This document shows, piece by piece, positions 43,159 through 51,139 of a stretch of DNA of 64,000 nucleotides (its first letter is position 1; each line of letters begins with the position of its first letter). The notes beneath the pieces are model-generated. The model was not told the DNA's origin, did no database searches, and worked only from the letters and a program-made list of their open reading frames with translations. The translations under genes and the position numbers were made by a program. The DNA is from Lachnospiraceae bacterium M18-1 (GTDB taxonomy: Bacteria; Bacillota; Clostridia; Lachnospirales; Lachnospiraceae), in contig KE159605.1 of the NCBI GenBank assembly GCA_000403295.2, forward strand, positions 500,845 to 564,844, in the 5' to 3' direction.

Positions 43159-43591
43159 TTCTGACCTCCTCCACTTCAATCTCATCGACCCTGATTCCTT
43201 CCAAATCCTGGTCCCCGTCTGTACCTGTATGTTCCCCGGGCGTGTTTCCTCCCTCCTGCTCCCCCATATCTGCAGAAGTCCCGCTGCTTTCTGTCACAAC
43301 ATATTCCTCCGGAAGAAAATCCAGCAGGTCCAGGTCCTGAAAATATTCCTCCTGCTCTTGAAGGTCCCGCTTGTACTGCTCATATTCGTATCCGTGGTAC
43401 AGCTCCGTAAAAACCTCCCCGGCTCCGCTCAGGCTCAGAAACGGGGTCAGCAAAAGCATCATCAAAACCAGTCCCGTAAAAAAACGGATATATTTCTGGT
43501 ATGTGGTCCCCGGAAGGACTTCCAGGACCGCGGTAACGATCACAAGAAAAAATACCATATTTTTCATCCAGGTATAGATTGCCTCGATCAT
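43139..43591 (-). CDS. spoIIIAF: Stage III sporulation protein AF
   Basis: 150 residues from the ATG at 43591 (GGGAGG 7 bases upstream). Two N-terminal hydrophobic helices (MVFFLVIVTAVLEVLPG and FFTGLVLMMLLLTPFL, about 10-55) are followed by an acidic soluble domain with YKRDLQEQEEYFQDLDLL and a very acidic C-terminus. It is a membrane subunit of the SpoIIIA complex. Its last codons overlap the spoIIIAG start, so the two are probably translationally coupled. Confidence 0.92.
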   Translation of the reverse strand: MIEAIYTWMKNMVFFLVIVTAVLEVLPGTTYQKYIRFFTGLVLMMLLLTPFLSLSGAGEVFTELYHGYEYEQYKRDLQEQEEYFQDLDLLDFLPEEYVVTESSGTSADMGEQEGGNTPGEHTGTDGDQDLEGIRVDEIEVEEVRIGEEVE

Positions 43592-43650
43592 CTCTTTCCT
43601 CCCTTCATCGTTCTGTTTTTGCCTTCTCCTGCCAGATTCCTGCTTTTTGC

Positions 43651-44994
43651 CTATGATGTAGAAGCAGCCACCACCGCAATGGTGATCAGAAAAAGGATCA
43701 GCGTGGTATACAACACCTTCAGCATGAGCCGGTATCCCTCGCTGACACTGCGGATACATCCGGTAATACGTTTGTCCGAAACCGGCTGGACCATGGCGGC
43801 CGCAAATTTATACAGAAATGTCATGGCAGCCATCTGAATGACCGGAACGCTGCAGATCAGAACCAGGATCACAGCCCCTGCCATCCCAATCCCGTTCTTG
43901 ATCAGCACAGCCGTCCCCAGCAGTACATCCGTCACACCGCCGAACAGGTTTCCAATGCCCGGAACCGCCTCCACAGTTTTGGTCAGCGTACTCCGCTTCA
44001 AGGTATCTATCGTGGGCGACAAAATCCCCTGAATCACATTCATCCCCACCACAAACCCCAGAAGGGAACGCAGAATCCAGGTGATCAGCTTTCGGATCAG
44101 GTCGGCCAGCTCCGACAGGACATGTTCTCCCACCAGGTAATTCATGACCTGGATCATGATGTATACATTGATCAATGGCAGCAAAAGCCGCAGCACCAAT
44201 ACTTCCACCATGTAGATCAGGATCAGTACCATTCCATAAAACATAAGAGAGCTGCTGGTTCCGGAAGCCAGTGATACGGCCATAAAATATCCCGGGCAAA
44301 GCAGCCTCATAAAGTCCAGAAGTGCCTCCAGCTTTCCTTCCAGCCCTTCCATCGCCACCCGAAACGTGGTCAGGCACATCGTGATCAGCAGCATGTACAG
44401 AACATAAAAGCTGATCTCTGATACCTGCCTGCTCTGGAAGGCGCCGGAAAAATTGGTAAAAATAGCCGCGATCACCGCGATCAGCAGCATATATACCAGA
44501 TTTTTGCGGTTGATCCGAAATTCATAGTTTAACTGGTCTCCCGCATATTCCAGCAAAAGCTTTCCGGTCTCTGTCAGGTCTCCGCTCATCATGGATGCCG
44601 TCACATCCGAAAAACGGAGCTTTTCCCTGGGAAACAGGTTGCGGAGGCTCTCATCCAGTTCCGAAAAATCAAGCTCGCCCAATATCTTTTCTTCTGTCTG
44701 ATTCTGGATCTCCTCCATCTTCTCAGAATCCACTTCCTGAACCGCCGGATATGCCCCTTCTGTCTGATCCTCTGCCCCGCCCTGCTCTTCCCTCTGTTGG
44801 ATCACCCGGCCTGCTTCAAGATCATCTTCTCCGGCAGCCTGCACCACAGTCTCCGTCTGAAAAAGGAACAGCAGCGCCAGCATCCACATCCAGACCCTTC
44901 CGGGCTTCGGCACTCCCGGAAAGCATCCAGCAGAGATCCCCCCCTTCCATACAAAAAAAGATCCACGAATACGCAATACCTTGTCTGTCTTCAT
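43651..44994 (-). CDS. spoIIIAE: Stage III sporulation protein AE
   Basis: 447 residues from ATG 44994, whose first base overlaps the SpoIIIAD stop in an ATGA arrangement; a longer frame is not supported. The N-terminus carries a signal-type hydrophobic stretch (MWMLALLFLFQTETVVQAAG, about 33-52). An acidic extracytoplasmic part follows, then about six to seven membrane helices from residue 150 on, among them NLVYMLLIAVIAAIFTNF and SLLGFVVGMNVIQGILSPTIDTLKRSTL. It is the large polytopic membrane subunit of the SpoIIIA complex. Confidence 0.95.
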   Translation of the reverse strand: MKTDKVLRIRGSFFVWKGGISAGCFPGVPKPGRVWMWMLALLFLFQTETVVQAAGEDDLEAGRVIQQREEQGGAEDQTEGAYPAVQEVDSEKMEEIQNQTEEKILGELDFSELDESLRNLFPREKLRFSDVTASMMSGDLTETGKLLLEYAGDQLNYEFRINRKNLVYMLLIAVIAAIFTNFSGAFQSRQVSEISFYVLYMLLITMCLTTFRVAMEGLEGKLEALLDFMRLLCPGYFMAVSLASGTSSSLMFYGMVLILIYMVEVLVLRLLLPLINVYIMIQVMNYLVGEHVLSELADLIRKLITWILRSLLGFVVGMNVIQGILSPTIDTLKRSTLTKTVEAVPGIGNLFGGVTDVLLGTAVLIKNGIGMAGAVILVLICSVPVIQMAAMTFLYKFAAAMVQPVSDKRITGCIRSVSEGYRLMLKVLYTTLILFLITIAVVAASTS

Positions 44995-45377
44995 GATAAA
45001 AACACCCGGATCGTCTCCAGAAGAGCGAGAAGCACTGGCATTCCCAGCATCAGAATGGTCAGCTTTCCGAATATCTCCACCTGCACGGCGATGGTCTGAT
45101 ACCCCGTGTCCCTGCATATGGCAGAGCAGAACTCCGCAATATAGGTGACCCCTATCATTTTCAGCATAGTGGCTATATATCCGGTATCAATGCTGATATA
45201 TTGGCTCATTCGCTCTACCGCATCCACAAAGATCCCCAGCCGGTCGATCATGCACGAGAACAGCAGGATACTGACCGCTGCACTCATATAGATTCCGTAT
45301 TCCGCCTTCCCGCCTTTGAACTGTACGGCCAGCAGCGCTCCTACTACTCCGATGATTCCGATCTGAAACATATTCAT
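44991..45377 (-). CDS. spoIIIAD: Stage III sporulation protein AD
   Basis: 128 residues from the ATG at 45377 (MNMFQIGIIGVVGALLAVQFKGGKAEYGIYMSAAV); a second ATG two codons later is also possible. Three to four membrane helices. The conserved segment TGYIATMLKMIGVTYIAEFCSAICRDTGYQTIAVQVEIFGKL (about 60-105) is typical of the family. It is a small membrane subunit of the channel. Its stop overlaps the spoIIIAE start. Confidence 0.94.
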   Translation of the reverse strand: MNMFQIGIIGVVGALLAVQFKGGKAEYGIYMSAAVSILLFSCMIDRLGIFVDAVERMSQYISIDTGYIATMLKMIGVTYIAEFCSAICRDTGYQTIAVQVEIFGKLTILMLGMPVLLALLETIRVFLS

Positions 45378-45482
45378 ACTTCCACACCGTCCCTTTCTCA
45401 AATTGCCGTTGTCCTCAACCTGGGAACCATTCATGAACAAGTCTGTTATGCACCATTTGCAGGCTTCATTCTAAACCGTTCC

Positions 45483-45677
45483 CTATAATAAAAAGAGCTG
45501 CCTGATGGAAAGGAACAGATCATAGATAAACGGCAGAATCCAGGACAGGACCAGGATCAATCCCGCCAGGCTTACGATAAATGCCTGCTCGTCCCTTCCG
45601 CTGTGTTTCAGCACCTGAGATAAGATAGAAACCAGGACCCCTACCGCTGCAATTTTAAAAATCAGATTGATCGTCAT
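45483..45677 (-). CDS. spoIIIAC: Stage III sporulation protein AC
   Basis: 64 residues. Two membrane helices with the typical sequence LIFKIAAVGVLVSILSQVLKHSGRDEQAF joining them. It belongs to the small inner-membrane proteins of the spoIIIA complex. It lies 12 bp after spoIIIAB and 105 bp before spoIIIAD. Confidence 0.95.
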   Translation of the reverse strand: MTINLIFKIAAVGVLVSILSQVLKHSGRDEQAFIVSLAGLILVLSWILPFIYDLFLSIRQLFLL

Positions 45678-45689
45678 GGTTCCCTCCTA

Positions 45690-46208
45690 TCAGATTAACA
45701 ACACCACCAGAAAGATTCCGCCCATCACACCAAGGCAGTTCCCAATCCTCTTCTTGGCCGCCATCCCCTCCCGCACCTTTTCAATCTCCAGTTCCAGGCG
45801 GCCCAGGTACAATTGCAGATTTCTGCTTTCGGACGCGCCGTCTGTCTGCCCGAGATAGGTTCCCAATTCTTTGAGCTGGATGGAATGTTCACTTTTCAGA
45901 TGCAGTTCTTTTAGATATTTGTCCACGGAACGCATCCAGATTTTCAAAAATGCGTCCTCCTCTCTCTCCTCCACCTGCTTCTCCATTGCCATGAGCCACT
46001 GTCGGTACGGTTCCCTGACACGTACCGATATCCTTCCAAACACCTCGCTTAAAGGTGCCGAGGAATATTCCATCTCCCCCTTGATCATATAGATGATATG
46101 CCGGATATACAAAAGCTTTTCCAGATACTCCTGCAGCTCCATGCTGTAAAGGATTCCCGCCCCTGTGGTTGCCGTGATGACCAGCACCCCGCCTATAAAC
46201 CGCAGCAT
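45690..46208 (-). CDS. spoIIIAB: Stage III sporulation protein AB
   Basis: 172 residues. A hydrophobic N-terminal helix (FIGGVLVITATTGAGILYS, about 4-22), a helical cytoplasmic part with LLYIRHIIYMIKGEMEYSSAPLSEVFGRIS, and a C-terminal helix IGNCLGVMGGIFLVVLLI. The fold resembles type II secretion component GspF. It overlaps spoIIIAA by 16 bp. Confidence 0.94.
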   Translation of the reverse strand: MLRFIGGVLVITATTGAGILYSMELQEYLEKLLYIRHIIYMIKGEMEYSSAPLSEVFGRISVRVREPYRQWLMAMEKQVEEREEDAFLKIWMRSVDKYLKELHLKSEHSIQLKELGTYLGQTDGASESRNLQLYLGRLELEIEKVREGMAAKKRIGNCLGVMGGIFLVVLLI

Positions 46209-47146
46209 AACAGACTCCCCCTCTGGTCAAAGACCGCACGGATTTCCCCGGGATGGCTCCGGTTCTCCAGCACCACGTAACGTTCAAATCTTTTTTTACG
46301 TACCAGGTCCGAAAGCACCGGCTTTTCAGAAATCTCCTCCATGTCCCTCCCATGCACGCTCGCGATCAGCGTACATCCGCACTGCATGGCATATTCCAGG
46401 GCATGGATATCCTCTGCGGAGCCAATCTCGTCCACAGCGATCACTTTTGGAGCCATGGAGCGGATCAGCATAAGCATCCCCTGAGCCTTGGGACACCCGT
46501 CCAGGATATCGGTGCGCATTCCCAGCTCATTTTGCGGCACACCAAGGTAACAGCCCCCCAACTCCGAACGCTCATCCACTACCCCCACGGAACAGCCTTT
46601 TACATAGGTATTTCCGTCCGACACCTGCCGGATCAGGTCACGAATCAGTGTGGTCTTTCCGCAGCAGGGAGGGGAGATGATCAACGTATGGCATACCTGC
46701 CTGTCTTTTGTAATATATGGAATCACCTTATCCGCACAGCCGATCACCTCATGGGCCACCCGGATATTTGCCGAAGATATGTACTGCAGGTTTTTCACCC
46801 TGTCCTGCTCCAGAATTGCTTTTCCTATCACACCCACACGATGTCCTCCTTCAATTGTAATAAATCCCTGCCGGATCTCCTGCTCATAGGCATAGAGGGA
46901 ATAATGGCTGACATACTCCAGGGTTTCCCTCATTTCCTTCCTGGTCACGATATGTCCCTCTGCCCCGTCCCGTTTTTTCAGCGGCAGTATCCTCTCTTCA
47001 TTCTTGTATACCACGATCAGCGGCTTTTCAGTCCGCATCCGGATCTCCTGGACCTGTCCGAAATCCAGGCCTGCATCCTCCACGGCGGCCCGGACAGACC
47101 GCGCCAGGACACGCAGGATCTGCCGTTCTTTCTTTTTTACATCCAT
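46193..47146 (-). CDS. spoIIIAA: Stage III sporulation protein AA, secretion-type ATPase
   Basis: 317 residues from the ATG at 47146, which has GAGG 8 bases upstream. Walker A is TLIISPPCCGKTTLIRDLIRQ (about 160) and Walker B is PKVIAVDEIGSAEDIHAL (about 235). The AAA fold resembles type II/IV secretion ATPases; it probably powers the feeding-tube apparatus from the mother-cell cytoplasm. It is the first gene of the complete, uninterrupted spoIIIAA-AH operon. Confidence 0.96.
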   Translation of the reverse strand: MDVKKKERQILRVLARSVRAAVEDAGLDFGQVQEIRMRTEKPLIVVYKNEERILPLKKRDGAEGHIVTRKEMRETLEYVSHYSLYAYEQEIRQGFITIEGGHRVGVIGKAILEQDRVKNLQYISSANIRVAHEVIGCADKVIPYITKDRQVCHTLIISPPCCGKTTLIRDLIRQVSDGNTYVKGCSVGVVDERSELGGCYLGVPQNELGMRTDILDGCPKAQGMLMLIRSMAPKVIAVDEIGSAEDIHALEYAMQCGCTLIASVHGRDMEEISEKPVLSDLVRKKRFERYVVLENRSHPGEIRAVFDQRGSLLCCGL

Positions 47147-47165
47147 CTTGTCCACCTCTTGTAAC

Positions 47166-47193
47166 AATATATGAGGTATTGGAAAAATTATGC
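47166..47193 (-). promoter_or_regulatory. Weak candidate sigma-E promoter of spoIIIA
   Basis: On the minus strand GCATAAT (47193-47187), 13-bp gap, CATATATT (47173-47166), resembling the sigma-E pattern with a CATAnnnT -10. The predicted transcription start would fall only about 14 bp from the ATG and within reach of the ribosome site, which weakens the call. Confidence 0.3.
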
Positions 47194-47265
47194 AGAAATT
47201 TATATCAAAAGCAACTCTTTTATTAACAAAATCGTAAAATGTCGGTAAAATATTCCTTTTAAGGC

Positions 47266-47294
47266 TTGCACTTTTGGGAAATTCACTATATAAT
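47266..47294 (+). promoter_or_regulatory. Promoter of the PcsB/3D-like gene
   Basis: TTGCAC (47266-47271), 17-bp spacer, TATAAT (47289-47294), then a 60-nt leader to the TTG start at 47360. Confidence 0.8.
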
Positions 47295-47359
47295 ATACAG
47301 ACAAGATACTCTGTGCAGTCGTAGAGTATGTATCATTTTAGAAAGGATTTGATTTGTGA

Positions 47360-48451
47360 TTGCGTATGAAACGAAAAGGACAAGCCTTGCTGGTCTTTCT
47401 TCTTGCTTCTGTCATGTTATTGGTATCACTTCCAGTATATGCAGATGAGATTGAAAGCCTGGAAAGCAAAACAAGTGATCTTCAGAATCAGCTGAATGAC
47501 ATCAATCAGGATTTAGTACGTATCAGTGACGAAATCGCTTCTACAGAGACCGCGATTGAAGATGCTAATAACGAAATGTTTCGTATACAGGATTCTCTGG
47601 CGATATCCCGTGAAAATGAGATAAGACAGTACGAAGACATGAAGACACGTATCAAGTATATGTATGAAAACGGCAATAATAATCTCCTGGAATTATTGTT
47701 TTCTGCGGAGAATATGTCCGATTTTCTGAACCGGGCGGAGTTTATCCAGAACATCAGCAGCTATGACCGCGAAAAGCTTGAAAATCTGCAGAGTATCCAG
47801 AAGGGAATCGAACAGCAGGAAGCCGATCTGACTGCAAAGCAAAATTCGCTGGCTGATCTGCAGACCCAGTTAAAGAGTCAGCAGGACGCTTTGAACCAGA
47901 AGGCTGCTGAGACTTCAACAGATTTAGCCGTATTTAATCAGAAGCTGCAGATGCTTCGGGCAGAACGGGCCCGGGCAGCGGAAGAAGCTGCCAGAAGAGC
48001 CGCTGAAGCAAAGAAAGCAGCTGAGGCACAGAAGCCGGTTCCTGTCACTCCATCAGAAAATGGAACCCAGACAGAAGATTCGACCGCTCCTGACGCCGAT
48101 AGTTCACAGAATGGAGAAGAAAGTGATTCTGACAGTTTTCTACAGGATTCACTGGATACCGCATATACCCCAAGCGACAGCGGCGGTGCATTAACTCCGT
48201 CAAAAGGTGTTGTATATTTCAACGGACATCGCGAAACCTATTATTCCCAAAAGGTTCTTCCCGGAGGCGGTCTGAATATTCCGGGACGCCATGTCGCTCC
48301 GGATGGAACCATTCGGGATGCAGACGGATTTATCTGCGTTGCCAGCAGCGATCTTCCCTGGGGCAGTATCGTAGAGACCTCTCTTGGCACCGGCAAAGTA
48401 TATGACTGCGGATGTGCCAGCGGTACTATTGATGTTTATACGGACTGGTAA
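47360..48451 (+). CDS. Secreted coiled-coil protein with C-terminal 3D-like (DPBB) domain
   Basis: 363 residues from TTG at 47360; an ATG at 47366 is the alternative. A signal peptide (ALLVFLLASVMLLVSLPVYADE, about 8-29) precedes a PcsB/FtsX-partner-like coiled coil (about 30-205, with the family-typical IKYMYENGNNNLLELLFSAENMSDFLNRAEFI). An Ala/Lys-rich helix, a Ser/Pro/Asp linker and a C-terminal double-psi barrel of the 3D type follow (about 275-363). The three expected Asp-type positions fall in YDCGCASGTIDVYTDW. Similar proteins remodel peptidoglycan or spore cortex. Divergent from spoIIIA, it may have its own regulation. Confidence 0.88.
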   Translation: MRMKRKGQALLVFLLASVMLLVSLPVYADEIESLESKTSDLQNQLNDINQDLVRISDEIASTETAIEDANNEMFRIQDSLAISRENEIRQYEDMKTRIKYMYENGNNNLLELLFSAENMSDFLNRAEFIQNISSYDREKLENLQSIQKGIEQQEADLTAKQNSLADLQTQLKSQQDALNQKAAETSTDLAVFNQKLQMLRAERARAAEEAARRAAEAKKAAEAQKPVPVTPSENGTQTEDSTAPDADSSQNGEESDSDSFLQDSLDTAYTPSDSGGALTPSKGVVYFNGHRETYYSQKVLPGGGLNIPGRHVAPDGTIRDADGFICVASSDLPWGSIVETSLGTGKVYDCGCASGTIDVYTDW

Positions 48452-48498
48452 AGCAGATTGTGTCAGAGATTGAATTTCATATGAACAATGAATCACCT

Positions 48499-48526
48499 CC
48501 CGCAGCATATATGCTGCGGGATTTTT
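48499..48526 (+). terminator. Terminator of the PcsB/3D-like gene
   Basis: A palindrome CCCGCAGCATAT / ATGCTGCGGG followed by ATTTTT. Confidence 0.85.
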
Positions 48527-48552
48527 AATACTATCGCATGCGGAAAGGCAGC

Positions 48553-48582
48553 GCAAAGAAAAGCTGCCGAAAAACGGCAGCT
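48553..48582 (-). terminator. Terminator of pnp
   Basis: On the minus strand AGCTGCCG, TTTTT loop, CGGCAGCT, then TTTCTTT. It lies 36 bp past the pnp stop codon. Confidence 0.85.
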
Positions 48583-48617
48583 CTTCCTCTTCTACTTACA
48601 TTTATTATATCTTATCT

Positions 48618-50705
48618 TTACTCTGCTACATCACGCATACTGAAGCTGAATCTTCCCATCTTGTCCTTTCCAAGACACACAGCTTTTACCACGTCTCCCA
48701 TTTTCAGAACATCTTCTACCTTGTTCACACGGTGCTTTGCAATCTTGGAAATGTGCACCATGCCTTCCTTGCCCGGGGCAAATTCCAGGAATACTCCGAA
48801 GTCCTTGATGCTGACAACCTTTCCTTCAAATACCTGTCCGGCTTCAAATTCTGTCACGATCGTGGTGATCAGTTTTGCTGCCTTATCCATACCCTCCTGC
48901 TCGGTTCCACAGATAGATACGGATCCGTCATCCTCGATATCAATCTTCACGCCTGTCTCTTCGATTATGGCATTGATCGTCTTGCCTCTCTGTCCGACGA
49001 CGTCCCCAATCTTCTGGGGATCGATCTGCAGCTGGATGATCTTCGGCGCATACGGCCCAACCTCCGGCCTTGGCTCCGCAATCGCCGGATTCATCACTTC
49101 ATCCAGTATATAGGTCCTTGCTTTCTTGGTAGCAGCGATCGCTTCCTCAATGATCGGCCGTGTCAGTCCATGGATCTTGATATCCATCTGAATTGCCGTA
49201 ATTCCATTGTGGGTACCAGCCACCTTGAAGTCCATATCTCCGAAGAAATCTTCCAGTCCCTGGATATCCGTCAAAACCAGATAATCCTCGTCTGTATCGC
49301 CTGTCACCAGACCTGCGGAAATCCCCGCGACTGCCGCTTTGATCGGCACGCCTGCCGTCATCAGGGACATACTGGAAGCACACACGCTTGCCTGGGATGT
49401 GGAACCGTTGGACTCGAAGGTCTCCGATACTGTACGGATCGCATAAGGAAATTCCGATTCGCTTGGCAGTACCGGGAGCAAAGCCCTCTCTGCCAGAGCT
49501 CCGTGTCCGATCTCACGTCTTCCGGGTCCTCTGGAGGGCTTGGTCTCTCCTACAGAATAGGACGGGAAATTGTAATGGTGCATATAACGCTTGGACGTCT
49601 CGGACTCATCCAGCCCATCCAGCCTCTGAGCCTCGGATAACGGCGCCAATGTAGTCACCGTACAGATCTGGGTCTGTCCCCTGGTAAACATCGCGGAGCC
49701 ATGGACTCTTGGAATCAGATCCACCTCAGCCGCCAGCGGCCGGATCTGGTCAATAGCACGTCCGTCGGGACGCTTGTGATCCTTTAAGATCATCTTCCTG
49801 ACCGTCTTCTTCTGGTACTGGTATACTGCCTCGCCAAGCACCTCCAGCCATTCTTCCTTCTCTGCAAATGCTTCCTCTAACTTTTCTTTGATCACACGGA
49901 TATTCTCTTCCCGTGTCTGCTTGTCGTCTGTAAATACTGCCTCTTCCATCTCTGTGGGCGGCACGATCTCCTTGATCGCTGCAAACAGCTCTTCCGGCAC
50001 TGCACAGCTCTCATAGGTATGCTTCGGCTTGCCGCACTCCGCCACGATGGTATCGATAAACGCAATGACCTTCTGGTTCACTTCATGAGCCGCAAAGATG
50101 GCGTCGATCATCTGCGCTTCCGGAACTTCCTCCGCTCCTGCTTCGATCATGATCACCTTTTCCCTTGTAGAAGCCACGGTCAGAGCCATCCTGGAAGCTT
50201 CCTTCTGCTCCGCGGTGGGATTGAATACAAACTGATCCTCGATGAGCCCTACCTGGGTAGTCGAGATTGGTCCGTCAAAGGGAATATCCGAAATACTTAC
50301 CGCAATGGCCGCTCCCAGCATAGCCGTCAGCTCCGGACTGCAGTCCGGGTCCACGGACATCACCAGGTTCTCCAGAGTCACGTCATTCCTGTAATCCTTG
50401 GGGAACAGGGGACGCATGGGACGGTCGATGACACGGTCTGTCAGAACCGCATTCTCCGATGCCTTCCCTTCTCTTTTGTTGAATCCTCCCGGAATCTTGC
50501 CTACGGAATACATCCGCTCATTGTATTCCACGCTCAGAGGGAAGAAGTCAATCCCATCCCTCGGCTTTTCGGACGCCGTAGCCGTACACAGCACCGTAGT
50601 GTCTCCATAATGCATCAGAACCGCGCCGTTAGCCTGCTTGGCAACCCGGTTCACATCCACCCGCAGGGTTCTCCCTGCGAGTTCCATTTCATATTTGTTA
50701 TACAT
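48618..50705 (-). CDS. pnp: Polyribonucleotide nucleotidyltransferase
   Basis: 695 residues. Two RNase PH-like domains (about 1-230 and 310-540), a helical linker, a KH domain (VVGQRGKTINAIIEETGVKIDIEDDGSVSI, about 565-595) and a C-terminal S1 domain (EGKVVSIKDFGVFLEFAPGKEGMVHISKIA, about 625-655). It degrades RNA 3' to 5' with phosphate. AAAAGGAGAG precedes the ATG. In most relatives it is next to rpsO; here the two are about 9.4 kb apart. Its leader is long and structured. Confidence 0.98.
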   Translation of the reverse strand: MYNKYEMELAGRTLRVDVNRVAKQANGAVLMHYGDTTVLCTATASEKPRDGIDFFPLSVEYNERMYSVGKIPGGFNKREGKASENAVLTDRVIDRPMRPLFPKDYRNDVTLENLVMSVDPDCSPELTAMLGAAIAVSISDIPFDGPISTTQVGLIEDQFVFNPTAEQKEASRMALTVASTREKVIMIEAGAEEVPEAQMIDAIFAAHEVNQKVIAFIDTIVAECGKPKHTYESCAVPEELFAAIKEIVPPTEMEEAVFTDDKQTREENIRVIKEKLEEAFAEKEEWLEVLGEAVYQYQKKTVRKMILKDHKRPDGRAIDQIRPLAAEVDLIPRVHGSAMFTRGQTQICTVTTLAPLSEAQRLDGLDESETSKRYMHHYNFPSYSVGETKPSRGPGRREIGHGALAERALLPVLPSESEFPYAIRTVSETFESNGSTSQASVCASSMSLMTAGVPIKAAVAGISAGLVTGDTDEDYLVLTDIQGLEDFFGDMDFKVAGTHNGITAIQMDIKIHGLTRPIIEEAIAATKKARTYILDEVMNPAIAEPRPEVGPYAPKIIQLQIDPQKIGDVVGQRGKTINAIIEETGVKIDIEDDGSVSICGTEQEGMDKAAKLITTIVTEFEAGQVFEGKVVSIKDFGVFLEFAPGKEGMVHISKIAKHRVNKVEDVLKMGDVVKAVCLGKDKMGRFSFSMRDVAE

Positions 50706-50879
50706 GGTACTCTCCTTTTCAATTGGTTTTTGTAACTGTTAAACATCACAGGCCCGCAGAGCAGAAGAGTCCGAAACTACTGAAAAACACACCTTTAATT
50801 CGGAATTCCGATCATGCATGATCACCAGATATGCTTTTCAGTGGTCTCGGGAACTTAACAACTGCCCGCAGGCTTATTT
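50706..50879 (-). promoter_or_regulatory. Structured 5' leader of pnp
   Basis: About 165 nt from the promoter at 50880-50908 to the ATG. It contains a perfect palindrome GATCATGCATGATC (50810-50823), GGAATTCC at 50802-50809, and an outer stem ACTGAAAA / TTTTCAGT (about 50780 and 50835-50843). Autoregulation of pnp through its leader is known in E. coli; whether it occurs here is an inference. Confidence 0.5.
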
Positions 50880-50908
50880 ATTATAGCATACTCTACTTAC
50901 CGGCGCAA
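50880..50908 (-). promoter_or_regulatory. pnp promoter
   Basis: On the minus strand: TTGCGC (50908-50903), 17-bp spacer, TATAAT (50885-50880). Confidence 0.75.
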
Positions 50909-50947
50909 TTAAATTTTTGCATCCTGATTCTTTTTGGATTCTTTTCC

Positions 50948-51072
50948 GTTACAGTTCACACGGCGTCCGGCCAGTAAAGTAACATTTGCCATAATATCCA
51001 GCCCCTCGCCGAAGGCGACTTAAAATGGGCTGGATACGGTTACTGGAGCACCCAAAGGGTGTGAACAGTAAC
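50948..51072. mobile_element. MITE-like palindromic element, subfamily A, short copy, with 8-bp target duplication
   Basis: 125 bp. Ends GTTACAGTTCACAC (50948-50961) and GTGTGAACAGTAAC (51059-51072). The flanks are identical 8-mers TCTTTTCC (50940-50947 and 51073-51080). Inside: GGCCAGTAA...TTACTGG, ATATCCAGCCC / GGGCTGGATAC and apex CTCGCCGAAGGCGA. It lacks the side hairpin of the 16437 and 23474 copies, so it is the simplest form. It sits between the pnp promoter and the nadE 3' end. Confidence 0.9.
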
Positions 51073-51088
51073 TCTTTTCCTGAAAATG

Positions 51089-51127
51089 AAAAACAGGGAT
51101 GCAGCATTTCCAGACATCCCTGTTTTT
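51089..51127 (-). terminator. Terminator of nadE
   Basis: On the minus strand a 13-bp perfect stem AAAAACAGGGATG / CATCCCTGTTTTT, 12 bp past the nadE stop codon. Confidence 0.85.
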
Positions 51128-51139
51128 CCATTGTCCCTT

